From Novosphingobium beihaiense (GTDB taxonomy: Bacteria > Pseudomonadota > Alphaproteobacteria > Sphingomonadales > Sphingomonadaceae), in assembly GCF_022832375.1 (NCBI RefSeq), contig NZ_JALHLG010000005.1, forward strand, positions 372,001 to 436,000: a stretch of 64,000 nt of DNA. Reading direction: 5' to 3'. Of this stretch, positions 17,089-24,528 are shown piece after piece (within the stretch, counting starts at the first letter, position 1; every line of letters begins with the position of its first letter). The translations under genes and the position numbers were made by a program. Under the pieces are notes generated by a model. That model had not been told where the DNA came from. It saw only the letters and a program-made list of their open reading frames with translations, and searched no databases.

Positions 17089-18794
17089 AACTGGCCGTCG
17101 AACGCGATCATCTCGATAGGCTGATCGGCCAGTTCCCCGATCTGGAGCCGCTGCGCGCGCAACTGCGGTTCGGGGAGAAGGCCGAAGTGCCGGTGGCGCA
17201 ACTCTCCGATGCGCAGTGCGATTTTCTGGGAGAGATCTATCGCGGGGCGGGAGCCGAATATCAGGTGAGGGCGGCCCAGCTTACCACCTTGCGCGGCGTG
17301 CTGGGCGATGCCGGAAAGCGCTATGGCGCGAACGATCTGGAGGATTTCCTGACCGATCTGGTGCGCTATCTGCTCACCGATGGCCTGCGCGGCTGGCTGT
17401 TCAGCGCGGATATCTCGCGCCGCCCGCTGCCCTATGTCGTCACCCGGCTGGACTATACGCCCACCACCAATGACGAGAGCGGCAAAATCTTCCTCGAGCT
17501 GAAGGCCAATGCCAAGGGCACGCTTGTTACCAATGTCTTCCGCGTTACGGCGGGTGATATCGACGAACGCACTTTGGGCGAAGTGCTGGTGGGCAAGGGC
17601 TTCCTCAAGGAAACCCCCGATCTGATTGCGGCTTACGATGCCACGGCGGAACGCTATTTCGCCTGGCGCGGGCGCTATGGCGAACAGTTCGCCGCGCAAG
17701 GGCGGGCTTTTTATGCCGAAGACCCGGCATCCGCCCGCCGCGATACCGACTGGACGCGCAAGGATGTAGTGGTGCTTTCCGCCTCGGGCGGCAAGGCGCG
17801 GCTGGTCAACGACGAAGGCATCCTCACAGAGCGTTCGCTCACCCTCGATGTGCCGGGCGAGATTCTGGCTTCGTATCTGCGCCGCGCGGGCAAGAGCAAC
17901 CAGTACGATAACGAGGAGGAAATCCGCCTGCTGGCCTCGGGCATTCCGGCGGACATGTTCGTCGACGTGCCGGTCCATGCCTTCGTGCTGATGTTCCATC
18001 TCGATCTGCACCACTACGTCTGGGCGCATGTCGACGATATGGAGCCCTATGCCTATCAGCCCGCGCTCAAGGGCAAGCTGGTACTGCCGCCCGAGCAGAC
18101 CGACCTGATCGACATCCTCACCGCCGAAATGGACGTGCTGATGGACGATATCGTCGAGGGCAAGTCGGGCGGCACCACGGTGCTCTGCGCGGGCCCGCCG
18201 GGGGTGGGCAAGACGCTGACGGCCGAAGTCTATTCCGAGATCATCCGCCGCCCGCTCTACCGCGTGCATTCGGGGCAGCTCGGGCTCAATGTCACGCAGA
18301 TGGAGGCGTCACTGAAGGACGTGCTTACCCGCGCCCAGCGCTGGGGCGCGGTGATGCTGATCGACGAGGCCGACGTCTACATCAAGCGTCGTGAGGACGA
18401 CATGACGATGAACGCGGTTGTCGGCGTCTTCCTGCGGGTGCTGGAATACTTCAACGGGCTGCTGTTCCTCACCACCAACCGGGTGGACGACATCGACGAG
18501 GCCATTGTGTCGCGCTGTATCGCGCTCATCCGCTATCATCAGCCCGACCGGGAAAGCCGCGCGCGGATCTGGCGGGTCATGCTCGATCAGTTCGGCCTTG
18601 CCGTGGATGATGCGCTGGTGGGGCGTCTGGCGGACTTGTTTCCGCAGGCCAGTGGGCGCGACATCAAGGGGCTGGCCAAGCTCACCGCCAAGTATTGCAG
18701 CCACAAGGCCGTGCCGCCCAGCATCGACGTGTTCCAGCGCTGCTCCATTTTCCGGGGCATGGATATGGACATGGCCCAGCGGCAGGCGGCGTGA
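17085..18794 (+). CDS. AAA+ ATPase of unknown function downstream of the hyp genes
   Basis: 569 residues. The N-terminal about 350 residues are of unrecognised family, mixed alpha/beta. The C-terminal part is a classical AAA module: Walker A AGPPGVGKTLTAEV, Walker B AVMLIDEADVYI, sensor 1 LFLTTNRVDDID, an arginine-finger region (AIVSRC) and sensor 2 ASGRDIKGLAKL. No membrane segment. Such ATPases remodel or unfold protein partners, and the N-terminal domain usually chooses the substrate. The alternative start at 17076 adds MRR. Its place after hypE and coupling to the TPR protein suggest help in assembling, activating or recycling the hydrogenase or a related enzyme; this is inference. Confidence 0.85.
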   Translation: MKLAVERDHLDRLIGQFPDLEPLRAQLRFGEKAEVPVAQLSDAQCDFLGEIYRGAGAEYQVRAAQLTTLRGVLGDAGKRYGANDLEDFLTDLVRYLLTDGLRGWLFSADISRRPLPYVVTRLDYTPTTNDESGKIFLELKANAKGTLVTNVFRVTAGDIDERTLGEVLVGKGFLKETPDLIAAYDATAERYFAWRGRYGEQFAAQGRAFYAEDPASARRDTDWTRKDVVVLSASGGKARLVNDEGILTERSLTLDVPGEILASYLRRAGKSNQYDNEEEIRLLASGIPADMFVDVPVHAFVLMFHLDLHHYVWAHVDDMEPYAYQPALKGKLVLPPEQTDLIDILTAEMDVLMDDIVEGKSGGTTVLCAGPPGVGKTLTAEVYSEIIRRPLYRVHSGQLGLNVTQMEASLKDVLTRAQRWGAVMLIDEADVYIKRREDDMTMNAVVGVFLRVLEYFNGLLFLTTNRVDDIDEAIVSRCIALIRYHQPDRESRARIWRVMLDQFGLAVDDALVGRLADLFPQASGRDIKGLAKLTAKYCSHKAVPPSIDVFQRCSIFRGMDMDMAQRQAA

Positions 18795-18843
18795 ATATGG
18801 GCAGAGTGTGAAAACGGCGAGTATTGACCGAGGGAGAAGTAAC

Positions 18844-18996
18844 CATGACAGAAAAGGTGGACGATAAGCTGACGTCTCAGGACTACAACGACATCTGGTA
18901 TCTCGTTGATTATTATGGAAGAAAGATGTGGCTTCCGGAGAAAGTGCAGAGGTTGCGCTTGTTGATCAAGGACGCGGAAAAGTCATCCGCCGAATA
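18844..18996 (+). CDS. Small unknown protein (50 residues)
   Basis: A short reading frame with a good ribosome site (GGGAGAAG, 5-6 nt before ATG), starting 49 bp after the AAA+ gene in the same direction. The product is charged, with an aromatic centre (DIWYLVDYYGRKMWLPEKV) and helical character. It has no cysteine, no signal peptide and no clear leader/core division of the kind seen in modified-peptide precursors. Probably a real small protein of the AAA+ unit; function unknown. Confidence 0.6.
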
Positions 18997-19082
18997 GGCC
19001 GCGATTTGTCCATTCACTGCCTGAATGCGGGAGAGGATGCGCAGGCGAACGGATATAGGGTAGTCATGCACAGGAGTTGGCC

Positions 19083-19397
19083 ATGGCAACATTTATCAAG
19101 ATGACGCAGGACGGCCGCCGTGTCGAAGTGAGCGGCCTTGCCGTGACGCTCGACGGCAAACCGGAATCGATGGATGTCTCCGATATCCTCACCCATCCGC
19201 GCAAGCTGCAGATCATGTATACCGCGCCGGAAGCCACCCATGTGGCGGGCCGCATCGCGCTGACCCGGGAAGAGGCGGAAAAGGCCAAAGCCGCGCTTTA
19301 CGAGAACCAGGCCCGGTTCGCGTCCGATCCCCGCTATGCCCAGGCGCGTTTTCAGGCCGCCATCAACAGCAAGGCCTGGCAGGAAGGCATCGAATAG
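19083..19397 (+). CDS. Small conserved-looking hypothetical protein (104 residues)
   Basis: ATG 19083 is preceded by CAGGAG with 6-nt spacing; a TTG two codons upstream is less likely. The protein is soluble, with a beta-rich first half (MATFIKMTQDGRRVEVSGLA, then a segment about HPRKLQIMYTAPEATHVAGR) and a helical, Ala/Glu/Lys-rich second half. I do not recognise a family. It sits between the 50-residue gene and the convergent YkgJ gene and may belong to the AAA+ unit. Confidence 0.65.
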   Translation: MATFIKMTQDGRRVEVSGLAVTLDGKPESMDVSDILTHPRKLQIMYTAPEATHVAGRIALTREEAEKAKAALYENQARFASDPRYAQARFQAAINSKAWQEGIE

Positions 19398-19416
19398 CGG
19401 GAGCTGATGGCCGGGC

Positions 19417-20151
19417 TCAGTTGACCGCGCGCAGTTCGTCGAACGCTTGGCCAAGAGCCGCCATGTCGAGATCGACAGCGGCCGGGGCGAGCCCGTCTGC
19501 GCCGCGAGACCATTCATCGATCAGTTCCGGTTCGGCCAGCGTCAGGGCAAGCCCTTGATTGAGTTCGTAAAGGCCCCAGGGCAGCCCATGGTCGCGCAGG
19601 GCGGCCTGCAAGGCGCTTTGTACCAGAGCGCGCAGCGTGAGGTGCGGTTCCGAAACGCTGACTTCGGCCTCTTCGCTGTTCACGGCCGCGCGGCACTGTT
19701 CCTCAGAAAAGGCGGCATGGCCCCGGCAGGCGAGCGTGCGGACAGGGTGCAGCACGCAGACGCCGTCGATCAGCATCGGGCAAGGGCGGCCCGACGCCAG
19801 CCTTTCCTGCTCCGTTCGGCCTTGTGTTGCCTCCTCGGCCAGCACGATGCGCCGGGTGAGTTGCAATTGCGCGCCCTGCGCCGTGGCTTCGACCTTGCGG
19901 ATATAGGCCGCCATCAGGAAGATTTCCGGCGCCGTTGCCGTGACACGCAGCGTGCAGCAGGTCGGGCAACCCTTGGCGCAGGCAAGCGCAGGCTGGCCTG
20001 CGGTCTGGGCTTCGATATTGCCTTCGAACCAGTCAAAGGCGCTGTCGGCCAGGGCTATGGCGGCGGCGGGGCCGCTGGCGCCCTCATGAGCCAGAATCCG
20101 GCCGAAACCTTCCCGCATCTGATGAAAAAAGTCGATCGGCTGGCCGGTCAT
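19417..20151 (-). CDS. YkgJ-family cysteine-cluster protein
   Basis: A 244-residue protein with the YkgJ/CxxxCxxCC pattern: CAKGCPTCC at about residues 59-67, then GRPCPMLIDGVCVLHPVRTLACRGH with three more cysteines, and a fourth in EEQC. The family is thought to bind a metal ion or an Fe-S cluster; its biochemical role is unsettled. It is the only minus-strand gene in the first half of the accessory region. A perfect FNR/FixK-type palindrome lies upstream, with -10 spacing (TACAGG) that suits this gene. Confidence 0.8.
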   Translation of the reverse strand: MTGQPIDFFHQMREGFGRILAHEGASGPAAAIALADSAFDWFEGNIEAQTAGQPALACAKGCPTCCTLRVTATAPEIFLMAAYIRKVEATAQGAQLQLTRRIVLAEEATQGRTEQERLASGRPCPMLIDGVCVLHPVRTLACRGHAAFSEEQCRAAVNSEEAEVSVSEPHLTLRALVQSALQAALRDHGLPWGLYELNQGLALTLAEPELIDEWSRGADGLAPAAVDLDMAALGQAFDELRAVN

Positions 20152-20204
20152 CTTGCTACCTGTCCAAAAAAAGGAACCTGTAGCGCGCCTGCGGGAGCGG
20201 GCAT

Positions 20205-20218
20205 TTGACGGGAGTCAA
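20205..20218. promoter_or_regulatory. Perfect FNR/FixK-type box between YkgJ and the small-protein gene
   Basis: TTGACGGGAGTCAA is a perfect TTGAC-N4-GTCAA palindrome, the FixK/FNR form. It lies in the 149-bp divergent gap. Toward the YkgJ gene, a TACAGG hexamer begins 22 nt after the box, the class II spacing. Toward the small-protein gene no clear -10 is visible at that distance. It could serve either or both genes. Confidence 0.65.
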
Positions 20219-20300
20219 TTGGCAGCCCCGGTGATGGCATGGAGTTTGCTCAGGCAGTCATGCCGGCAGTTGGGCCGGTATCGTTCACAGGGAGTCGCAA

Positions 20301-20537
20301 ATGCCCAACCTTGATGGCTATTTCGTTGATTGGAATGGAAATTTGCGGAGTGTGTCCGACCCTGGCGAGGACTTTAGCTGTGACGTGGACAATGTGTCCC
20401 GCTATGTCGCAGTCACGACACCCAGGGGTGTGCTCGTTCATGAAGCGACATTGTTTCGCACCCTTGAAGACATTGTGAAGGCCGGGATCACCGCGCACCT
20501 CGTGCCGGGATCGGTGTCGTGGGGCAGCCCGGAATAG
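20301..20537 (+). CDS. Small unknown acidic protein (78 residues)
   Basis: ATG follows GGGAG with 6-nt spacing, 82 bp downstream of a perfect FNR-type box. The product is acidic and beta-rich (GYFVDWNGNLRSVSD, then VSRYVAVTTPRGVLVHEATLF). It has one cysteine and no signal peptide. I recognise no family. The following heme-monooxygenase gene starts 94 bp downstream, so it may lead the plus-strand unit that ends with the truncated hemoglobin. Confidence 0.6.
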   Translation: MPNLDGYFVDWNGNLRSVSDPGEDFSCDVDNVSRYVAVTTPRGVLVHEATLFRTLEDIVKAGITAHLVPGSVSWGSPE

Positions 20538-20631
20538 GCACGGCAACGGCCGGGCCCATTGACGTGCTGCGGCTGCGCCACCAGCTAAGACCGGGAACCG
20601 ACGGTCTGCAGATCAGAGAGGAGAACAGTGC

Positions 20632-20961
20632 ATGTTCATCGCCATGAACCGCTTCCAGGTCATCCGGGGAGAGGAAGAGGCTTTCGAGGCGGTCTGGAAG
20701 ACCCGCGAAAGCTATCTGGATGAAGTGCCCGGGTTCGTGGAGTTTCACCTCCTGCGCGGGCCGGAGGCGGAAGATCATACGCTGTTTGCCTCGCACACCG
20801 TCTGGCGTTCCAAGGCCGATTTCGAGGCGTGGACCACGTCGGAAGCGTTCCGCAAGGCCCATGCCGGGGCCGGGGACCGCAAGCCGCTCTATATCGGCCC
20901 GCCCCGGTTCGAAGGCTTTGAAGTGATCCAGACCGTCGGCGCATCGGCTCCGGCTGGTTGA
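20632..20961 (+). CDS. Antibiotic-biosynthesis-monooxygenase (ABM) fold protein, HmoA/IsdG-like heme oxygenase
   Basis: 109 residues of the dimeric ferredoxin-like ABM fold. It matches the HmoA branch through NRFQVIRGEEEAFEAVW, PGFVEFHLLRGP, ASHTVWRSKADFEAWTTSEAF and a His in FRKAHAG, a likely heme ligand position. HmoA/IsdG proteins open the heme ring with O2 to release iron. Strong ribosome site (AGAGGAGAA). The stop overlaps the next frame, and the unit ends with a truncated hemoglobin, so heme handling is a natural shared theme. A quinol monooxygenase (YgiN-type) role remains possible. Confidence 0.75.
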   Translation: MFIAMNRFQVIRGEEEAFEAVWKTRESYLDEVPGFVEFHLLRGPEAEDHTLFASHTVWRSKADFEAWTTSEAFRKAHAGAGDRKPLYIGPPRFEGFEVIQTVGASAPAG

Positions 20962-20969
20962 CGCGGGGC

Positions 20970-21281
20970 ATGGCAACACCTGCCGGATGCGCCGCAGCGG
21001 CGCGGGCCTTTCGCTATTTCGTGACGTATTCGGGCGTCGATCTGCCGTTCAGGCTGACCGGGCCGATCGGCGAAGACCAGGTGGCTAATCGCAACACGTT
21101 TATCCGGGCCTGGTACGATAGGGACGAACGGCTGGCGGGTTTCGACAAGCTGGTCTACGGCGAAGTGGAACTGTCGCACCGCTATGACTACGGAGGCGAC
21201 GGCAGGCTGGTGCGGGCGCTGATCACGATGAGCGATGAAGAGCCGGTCGAACTGACTTTCGAGGACGTGCCTTCCGAATGA
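20970..21281 (+). CDS. Conserved hypothetical protein (DUF6156-like)
   Basis: A 103-residue soluble protein, beta-rich, with the run FRYFVTYSGVDLPFRLTG, then RNTFIRAWYD and DKLVYGEVELSHRYDYGGDG, and a conserved-looking EEPVELTFED tail. I tentatively match it to the small DUF6156 family from memory, with low certainty. ATG 20970 has only a weak GGGG site; a TTG at 20958 that overlaps the HmoA stop is an alternative. It overlaps the truncated hemoglobin gene by 4 nt, so the two are coupled, suggesting a partner or regulator of the globin. Confidence 0.65.
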   Translation: MATPAGCAAAARAFRYFVTYSGVDLPFRLTGPIGEDQVANRNTFIRAWYDRDERLAGFDKLVYGEVELSHRYDYGGDGRLVRALITMSDEEPVELTFEDVPSE

Positions 21282-21682
21282 GCGATACCGATGTGAGCAT
21301 GTTTGAGCGGATCGGCGGTACCCACACCATCGACCGGCTTGTCGAATCTTTCTATCACCGGATGGATACCCTGCCCGAAGCGCGCGGTATCCGCGCCATG
21401 CACGATCCCGATCTGGAGCCGGTGAAGCGGGTGCTGAAACGCTATTTCACCGAATGGCTGGGCGGTCCCAAACTCTACTCGTCCGAACGCGGTCATCCGC
21501 GCCTGCGCCAGCGGCACATGGGCTTTCCCATCGGCAATGCCGCGCGCGACGAGTGGATGCTGTGCATGGACGGCGCGCTCGCCGAAACCATCGCGGACGA
21601 GGAGGCGCGGCAGAACATCCGCCAGTCCATCGCCAAGCTGGCCGACTGGATGCGCAACCGGCAGGACGGGGAGGAGGGCTGA
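21278..21682 (+). CDS. Group II truncated hemoglobin
   Basis: 134 residues of the 2-over-2 globin family. Start is SMFERIGGTHTIDRLVESFY with B10 Tyr, then PDLEPVKRVLKRYFTEWLGGP, the proximal histidine in LRQRHMGFPIG and the group II marker Trp at G8 in RDEWMLCMDGAL. Group II truncated hemoglobins bind O2 and NO and often act as NO dioxygenases or oxygen scavengers under low oxygen. Coupled to the preceding gene by a 4-nt overlap. A 9-bp perfect hairpin overlaps the stop codon. Confidence 0.92.
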   Translation: MSDTDVSMFERIGGTHTIDRLVESFYHRMDTLPEARGIRAMHDPDLEPVKRVLKRYFTEWLGGPKLYSSERGHPRLRQRHMGFPIGNAARDEWMLCMDGALAETIADEEARQNIRQSIAKLADWMRNRQDGEEG

Positions 21683-21692
21683 GCCTCCTCCC
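21669..21692. terminator. Hairpin between convergent globin and Rieske genes
   Basis: GGGAGGAGG and CCTCCTCCC form a perfect 9-bp stem around a 6-nt loop (GCTGAG), spanning the globin stop codon, 11 bp before the end of the convergent Rieske gene. No T-run follows, so intrinsic termination would be weak, but the position suits a shared end. Confidence 0.45.
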
Positions 21693-21702
21693 GTAACCCG
21701 GC

Positions 21703-22128
21703 TCAGTCCGAGGTGATCATCACTTCGGGATGCGCATCCGGCTCGTCGATGTGCATGCCGTCCTCGTCGGTCAGCGTATCGTCGATAATGCAGATGTCGC
21801 CATCGTCGATGATCAGGTCGATCGGCTTGAGGCTCTGGCCCTTGGCCGGGCCGATGAAGCACTTGCCGTCATCGAGATCGAACAAGTCGCCGTGAACGCT
21901 GCACTTGAGGAAATTGCCTTCCTCGTCGAGAAATTCGCCGGTGCCGGTGTCGAGCCGCTCGCCGCCATGGGGGCAGGCGTTCTCGAAGGCGAGGAACTTG
22001 CTGCCCCGGCGCGTGACGAAGATGGGCCAGGGCTCCATTTTCCCGTCGATCATGCGGGCCAGCACGAAGCTGCGCACGTCCTCTTCCTGCACTTCCAGCG
22101 TTTCGCAGATGACGAACAGTTCACTCAT
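21703..22128 (-). CDS. Rieske 2Fe-2S ferredoxin-like protein
   Basis: A 141-residue soluble Rieske domain. The two cluster motifs are intact: CPHGGERLD (Cys and His) and CSVHGDLFDLDDG (Cys and His), followed by a short acidic tail (DEPDAHPE). The start at ATG 22128 follows GGAGG with 6-nt spacing; a longer upstream extension reads back into the GST gene and is unlikely. Rieske ferredoxins pass electrons to oxygenases. It is the last gene of an oxidase/GST/Rieske unit on this strand, with no dedicated ring-hydroxylase nearby, so its partner is open. Confidence 0.9.
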   Translation of the reverse strand: MSELFVICETLEVQEEDVRSFVLARMIDGKMEPWPIFVTRRGSKFLAFENACPHGGERLDTGTGEFLDEEGNFLKCSVHGDLFDLDDGKCFIGPAKGQSLKPIDLIIDDGDICIIDDTLTDEDGMHIDEPDAHPEVMITSD

Positions 22129-22171
22129 GGTAGTCCTCCATTTCAGAGGTTTGGGAAATCGGTGAGGGGTA

Positions 22172-22819
22172 TCAAGCCGCCTTGCCCAGCTTGCCGGGAT
22201 CGTATCCTTCCTCGCGCAGCACGCGGTAGACGGCATCGCGGCCCAGCATGAGCCGGTAGTGATCGAGCAGGCGCGGCGGCAGCGGCACGTCGGTCATGTC
22301 CGCCCAGAACTCGACGTAGAACAGGATCGGATCGGCAACGCTGAAGGCGCCCAGCGCATAGCCTTCGGGATCGAGCATCAGCGCGGCCTCGCTCAGCATC
22401 TTGCCGGCGATACGGCGGCCTTCCGACATCGTCTGCGCCGCCTCTTCAGGATCGTAACTATAGGCTTCGGGCACGAAGATCCGGGAAAAGCCCTGTCCAT
22501 GGACGTTCCCGACGACATGCCGCATGATGTTGCGGGCCCGATCCTGCAACACCGGATCGGCGGGCCAGTAGCGGCCGCGGCGGCAATTGCGGCCCAGCCA
22601 TTCGGCGATGGAGATCAGGTCCGTCAGCACGCTGCCGTCCTTCAGGCGCAGGCTGGGGATCGTGCCGTTCGGATTGATCGCGAGATATTCGGGCCTGCGA
22701 TTTTCGCCTGCGGGGATGTTGATCACCGCGACTTCGAACACCTCTTCCACTTCCTCCAGGATGATATTCGCGGCAGTGGAACAGGAGCCCGGGGCCATGA
22801 AGAGACACATGTGCGCCAT
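22172..22819 (-). CDS. Glutathione S-transferase family protein
   Basis: 215 residues with a thioredoxin-like N-terminal domain. APGSCSTAANIILEE is the region that holds the catalytic Ser/Cys, and the cis-Pro segment NGTIPSLRLKDGSVLTDLISIAEWLG binds glutathione. A helical C-terminal domain follows. The start ATG overlaps the stop of the flavin oxidase gene (TGATG), so the two are coupled. It may conjugate or reduce a reactive product of the oxidase. Stringent-starvation-type GSTs are an alternative grouping. Confidence 0.88.
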   Translation of the reverse strand: MAHMCLFMAPGSCSTAANIILEEVEEVFEVAVINIPAGENRRPEYLAINPNGTIPSLRLKDGSVLTDLISIAEWLGRNCRRGRYWPADPVLQDRARNIMRHVVGNVHGQGFSRIFVPEAYSYDPEEAAQTMSEGRRIAGKMLSEAALMLDPEGYALGAFSVADPILFYVEFWADMTDVPLPPRLLDHYRLMLGRDAVYRVLREEGYDPGKLGKAA

Positions 22820-24402
22820 CACGCTGCCCCCGCGCTGGCATCATCGCCATGGCTGCCGAGCAGCAGCAGATTGGCATCCTGCGAAAATTCCACCCAGGCG
22901 GCTGCGACATCGCGCAGCATAGCATTCACATAGTCTCGCGGCGGTTTGTGTTCGTCCGGGAAGTTGGAGAGCGCGCAGGAGGCCGCGTTGAATTCCAGGA
23001 CTTCACCCAGAAGCCCGTCCAGGAAGGGCTTGAACGGGGCCTGCACGGCCGGGAGCAGGCTGGAGCGGCCCTCGATAACGGAGGCCCCGGTCCCGTCGAA
23101 GGTCAGCCCGCCAAGCGCCGTTAGCGCCTTGGCGAAGACCTCTTCCGCTGCCGCCAGCAGGGCGCGCTGGGTAAGCTGTTCGCGTTCCTGCCGCATCAGG
23201 CTGCGGGACAGGGTGGCGCGGTAGGTGGAGAAACCTGTCGTGCGCTGTTCAGCCATCCACTGGCCGAAGCTTTCGAGCGCGGCGGCATTGGCGGGGCGGG
23301 CCAGCAGGTCCTCGCGCTCGTGCGCTTCACGGATAGCTCGTGCGACACGGTGCGCGGAATCGAGGGCGCCTTCCAGATAACCGGGATCGTGCGCGGCGGT
23401 TTCAGCTCCGGCAAAGTAGAGCTTCTCCCCCCAATGCGCGCCGCGCAGAACGCTGTCCGCGATGGGAGGGTGATCGTCGGGCTCTTGCGCGAGATCGGCC
23501 GGCGCGCAGGTGTATCCTTCGCTGGCCCAGTCTTGGTAGTATGACGCGCGCGCTTCCAGTTCGGGGCCGTAAAGTTGGGTCAACTGGCTTTCGATTAGTA
23601 TCGGCAGCCCTTCCGCGAAGTCCCGCCGCAGCGCGGGAGACAGGCTTAGGAACCCGCCGAGCCCGGCGCGATCGCCCGTGGCGTCGCAGGCGTCCCAGGT
23701 CTCGGCCAGAACGGCCTGTTCGTGGGTGACGAAGGCGGAACCGGACAGGCCCTTGTCCCGCCAGACCGGGCTGGAACAGGTCGTGCCTGCTTTCGCGGAG
23801 GTGGCCATCCATGTCTGGGTATGTTGCAGAGCCGACAGGGTTGCCCAGTCCAGAGCGGGAGAAAATGTCAGGGACCCGACAAGGCGTGGGGGCAGGGCCA
23901 TGACACAATGGCGGGCCAGAACCTCGCCATCGCCCTGATCGGAGCACCATGTCAGACGCACATGAGGGCCTTCGTCGGACACTGCCTGAATGACATGACC
24001 CAACCGCACTTCGGTGCGGGACAGGCGTGTGGCAAGGGCTTTCGTCAGTTGTGCCATGCCTCCGATCAGCCTGTGCGCGTTGTCGTGAAGGGATATCGGC
24101 GGGGTTTGCTGCGGTTCCTTGCCTGCATCGGCCAGAGACAGGTTCTCGCCCTCATCCCTCTGCGAAAACGAGGGAATTTCAAGGTGTTGGGTAAGCGCGG
24201 CCATCAATGGCTGGCGGTGCGGCCAGAACCACGTGGGGCCGAGATCGACAGCGAGCCCGCTATCGGGATCGATCTCGGTGAGCACGCGGCCGCCCAGCCG
24301 CCCGCGCGCTTCCAGAATGAGGACCGACAGTCCCTGGGCTTCCAGTATCTCGGCAAGGGCAAGCCCGCTCAGGCCCGCCCCGGCAATGGCGACATCGTAC
24401 AT
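22819..24402 (-). CDS. Flavin monoamine oxidase family protein with C-terminal extension
   Basis: FAD-dependent oxidase of the amine-oxidase/phytoene-desaturase superfamily. The dinucleotide fold is at residues 3-33 (AIAGAGLSGLALAEILEAQG) with ARGRLGGRV, and the FAD-closing motif YFAGAETAAHDPGYLEGAL is at about 329-347. A further about 165 residues follow (362-527), mostly helical, that I cannot assign; typical members stop near here. There is no signal peptide and no membrane segment. It leads a coupled unit with GST and Rieske genes and diverges from the SagB-type gene over 126 bp. The substrate is unknown. Confidence 0.85.
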   Translation of the reverse strand: MYDVAIAGAGLSGLALAEILEAQGLSVLILEARGRLGGRVLTEIDPDSGLAVDLGPTWFWPHRQPLMAALTQHLEIPSFSQRDEGENLSLADAGKEPQQTPPISLHDNAHRLIGGMAQLTKALATRLSRTEVRLGHVIQAVSDEGPHVRLTWCSDQGDGEVLARHCVMALPPRLVGSLTFSPALDWATLSALQHTQTWMATSAKAGTTCSSPVWRDKGLSGSAFVTHEQAVLAETWDACDATGDRAGLGGFLSLSPALRRDFAEGLPILIESQLTQLYGPELEARASYYQDWASEGYTCAPADLAQEPDDHPPIADSVLRGAHWGEKLYFAGAETAAHDPGYLEGALDSAHRVARAIREAHEREDLLARPANAAALESFGQWMAEQRTTGFSTYRATLSRSLMRQEREQLTQRALLAAAEEVFAKALTALGGLTFDGTGASVIEGRSSLLPAVQAPFKPFLDGLLGEVLEFNAASCALSNFPDEHKPPRDYVNAMLRDVAAAWVEFSQDANLLLLGSHGDDASAGAA

Positions 24403-24478
24403 GGCTTACTCCCCGGCGCTTTTCGTGTCGGAGCACGCCAAGCAAGAACCGGGCAATTTGCCGCCGTGGCATGAAACT

Positions 24479-24492
24479 TGTTTGCAAAAACA
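24479..24492. promoter_or_regulatory. Palindrome TGTTT-N4-AAACA in the oxidase/SagB divergent promoter
   Basis: A perfect 5-4-5 palindrome (TGTTTGCAAAAACA) in the 126-bp gap between two divergent genes, 37 bp before the SagB start. The layout matches Crp/Fnr-family sites, but the half-site is not TTGAT. Regulator unknown. Confidence 0.3.
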
Positions 24493-24528
24493 TATTTGGA
24501 CGGCCCGTTTTCAGGAGGCGAAGCGCTT

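Noticed and set aside
18844..18996. The 50-residue protein as a precursor peptide for the SagB-type enzyme
   Set aside because: It is 5.5 kb away, has no Cys/Ser/Thr-rich core, and no YcaO or peptidase/exporter is linked.
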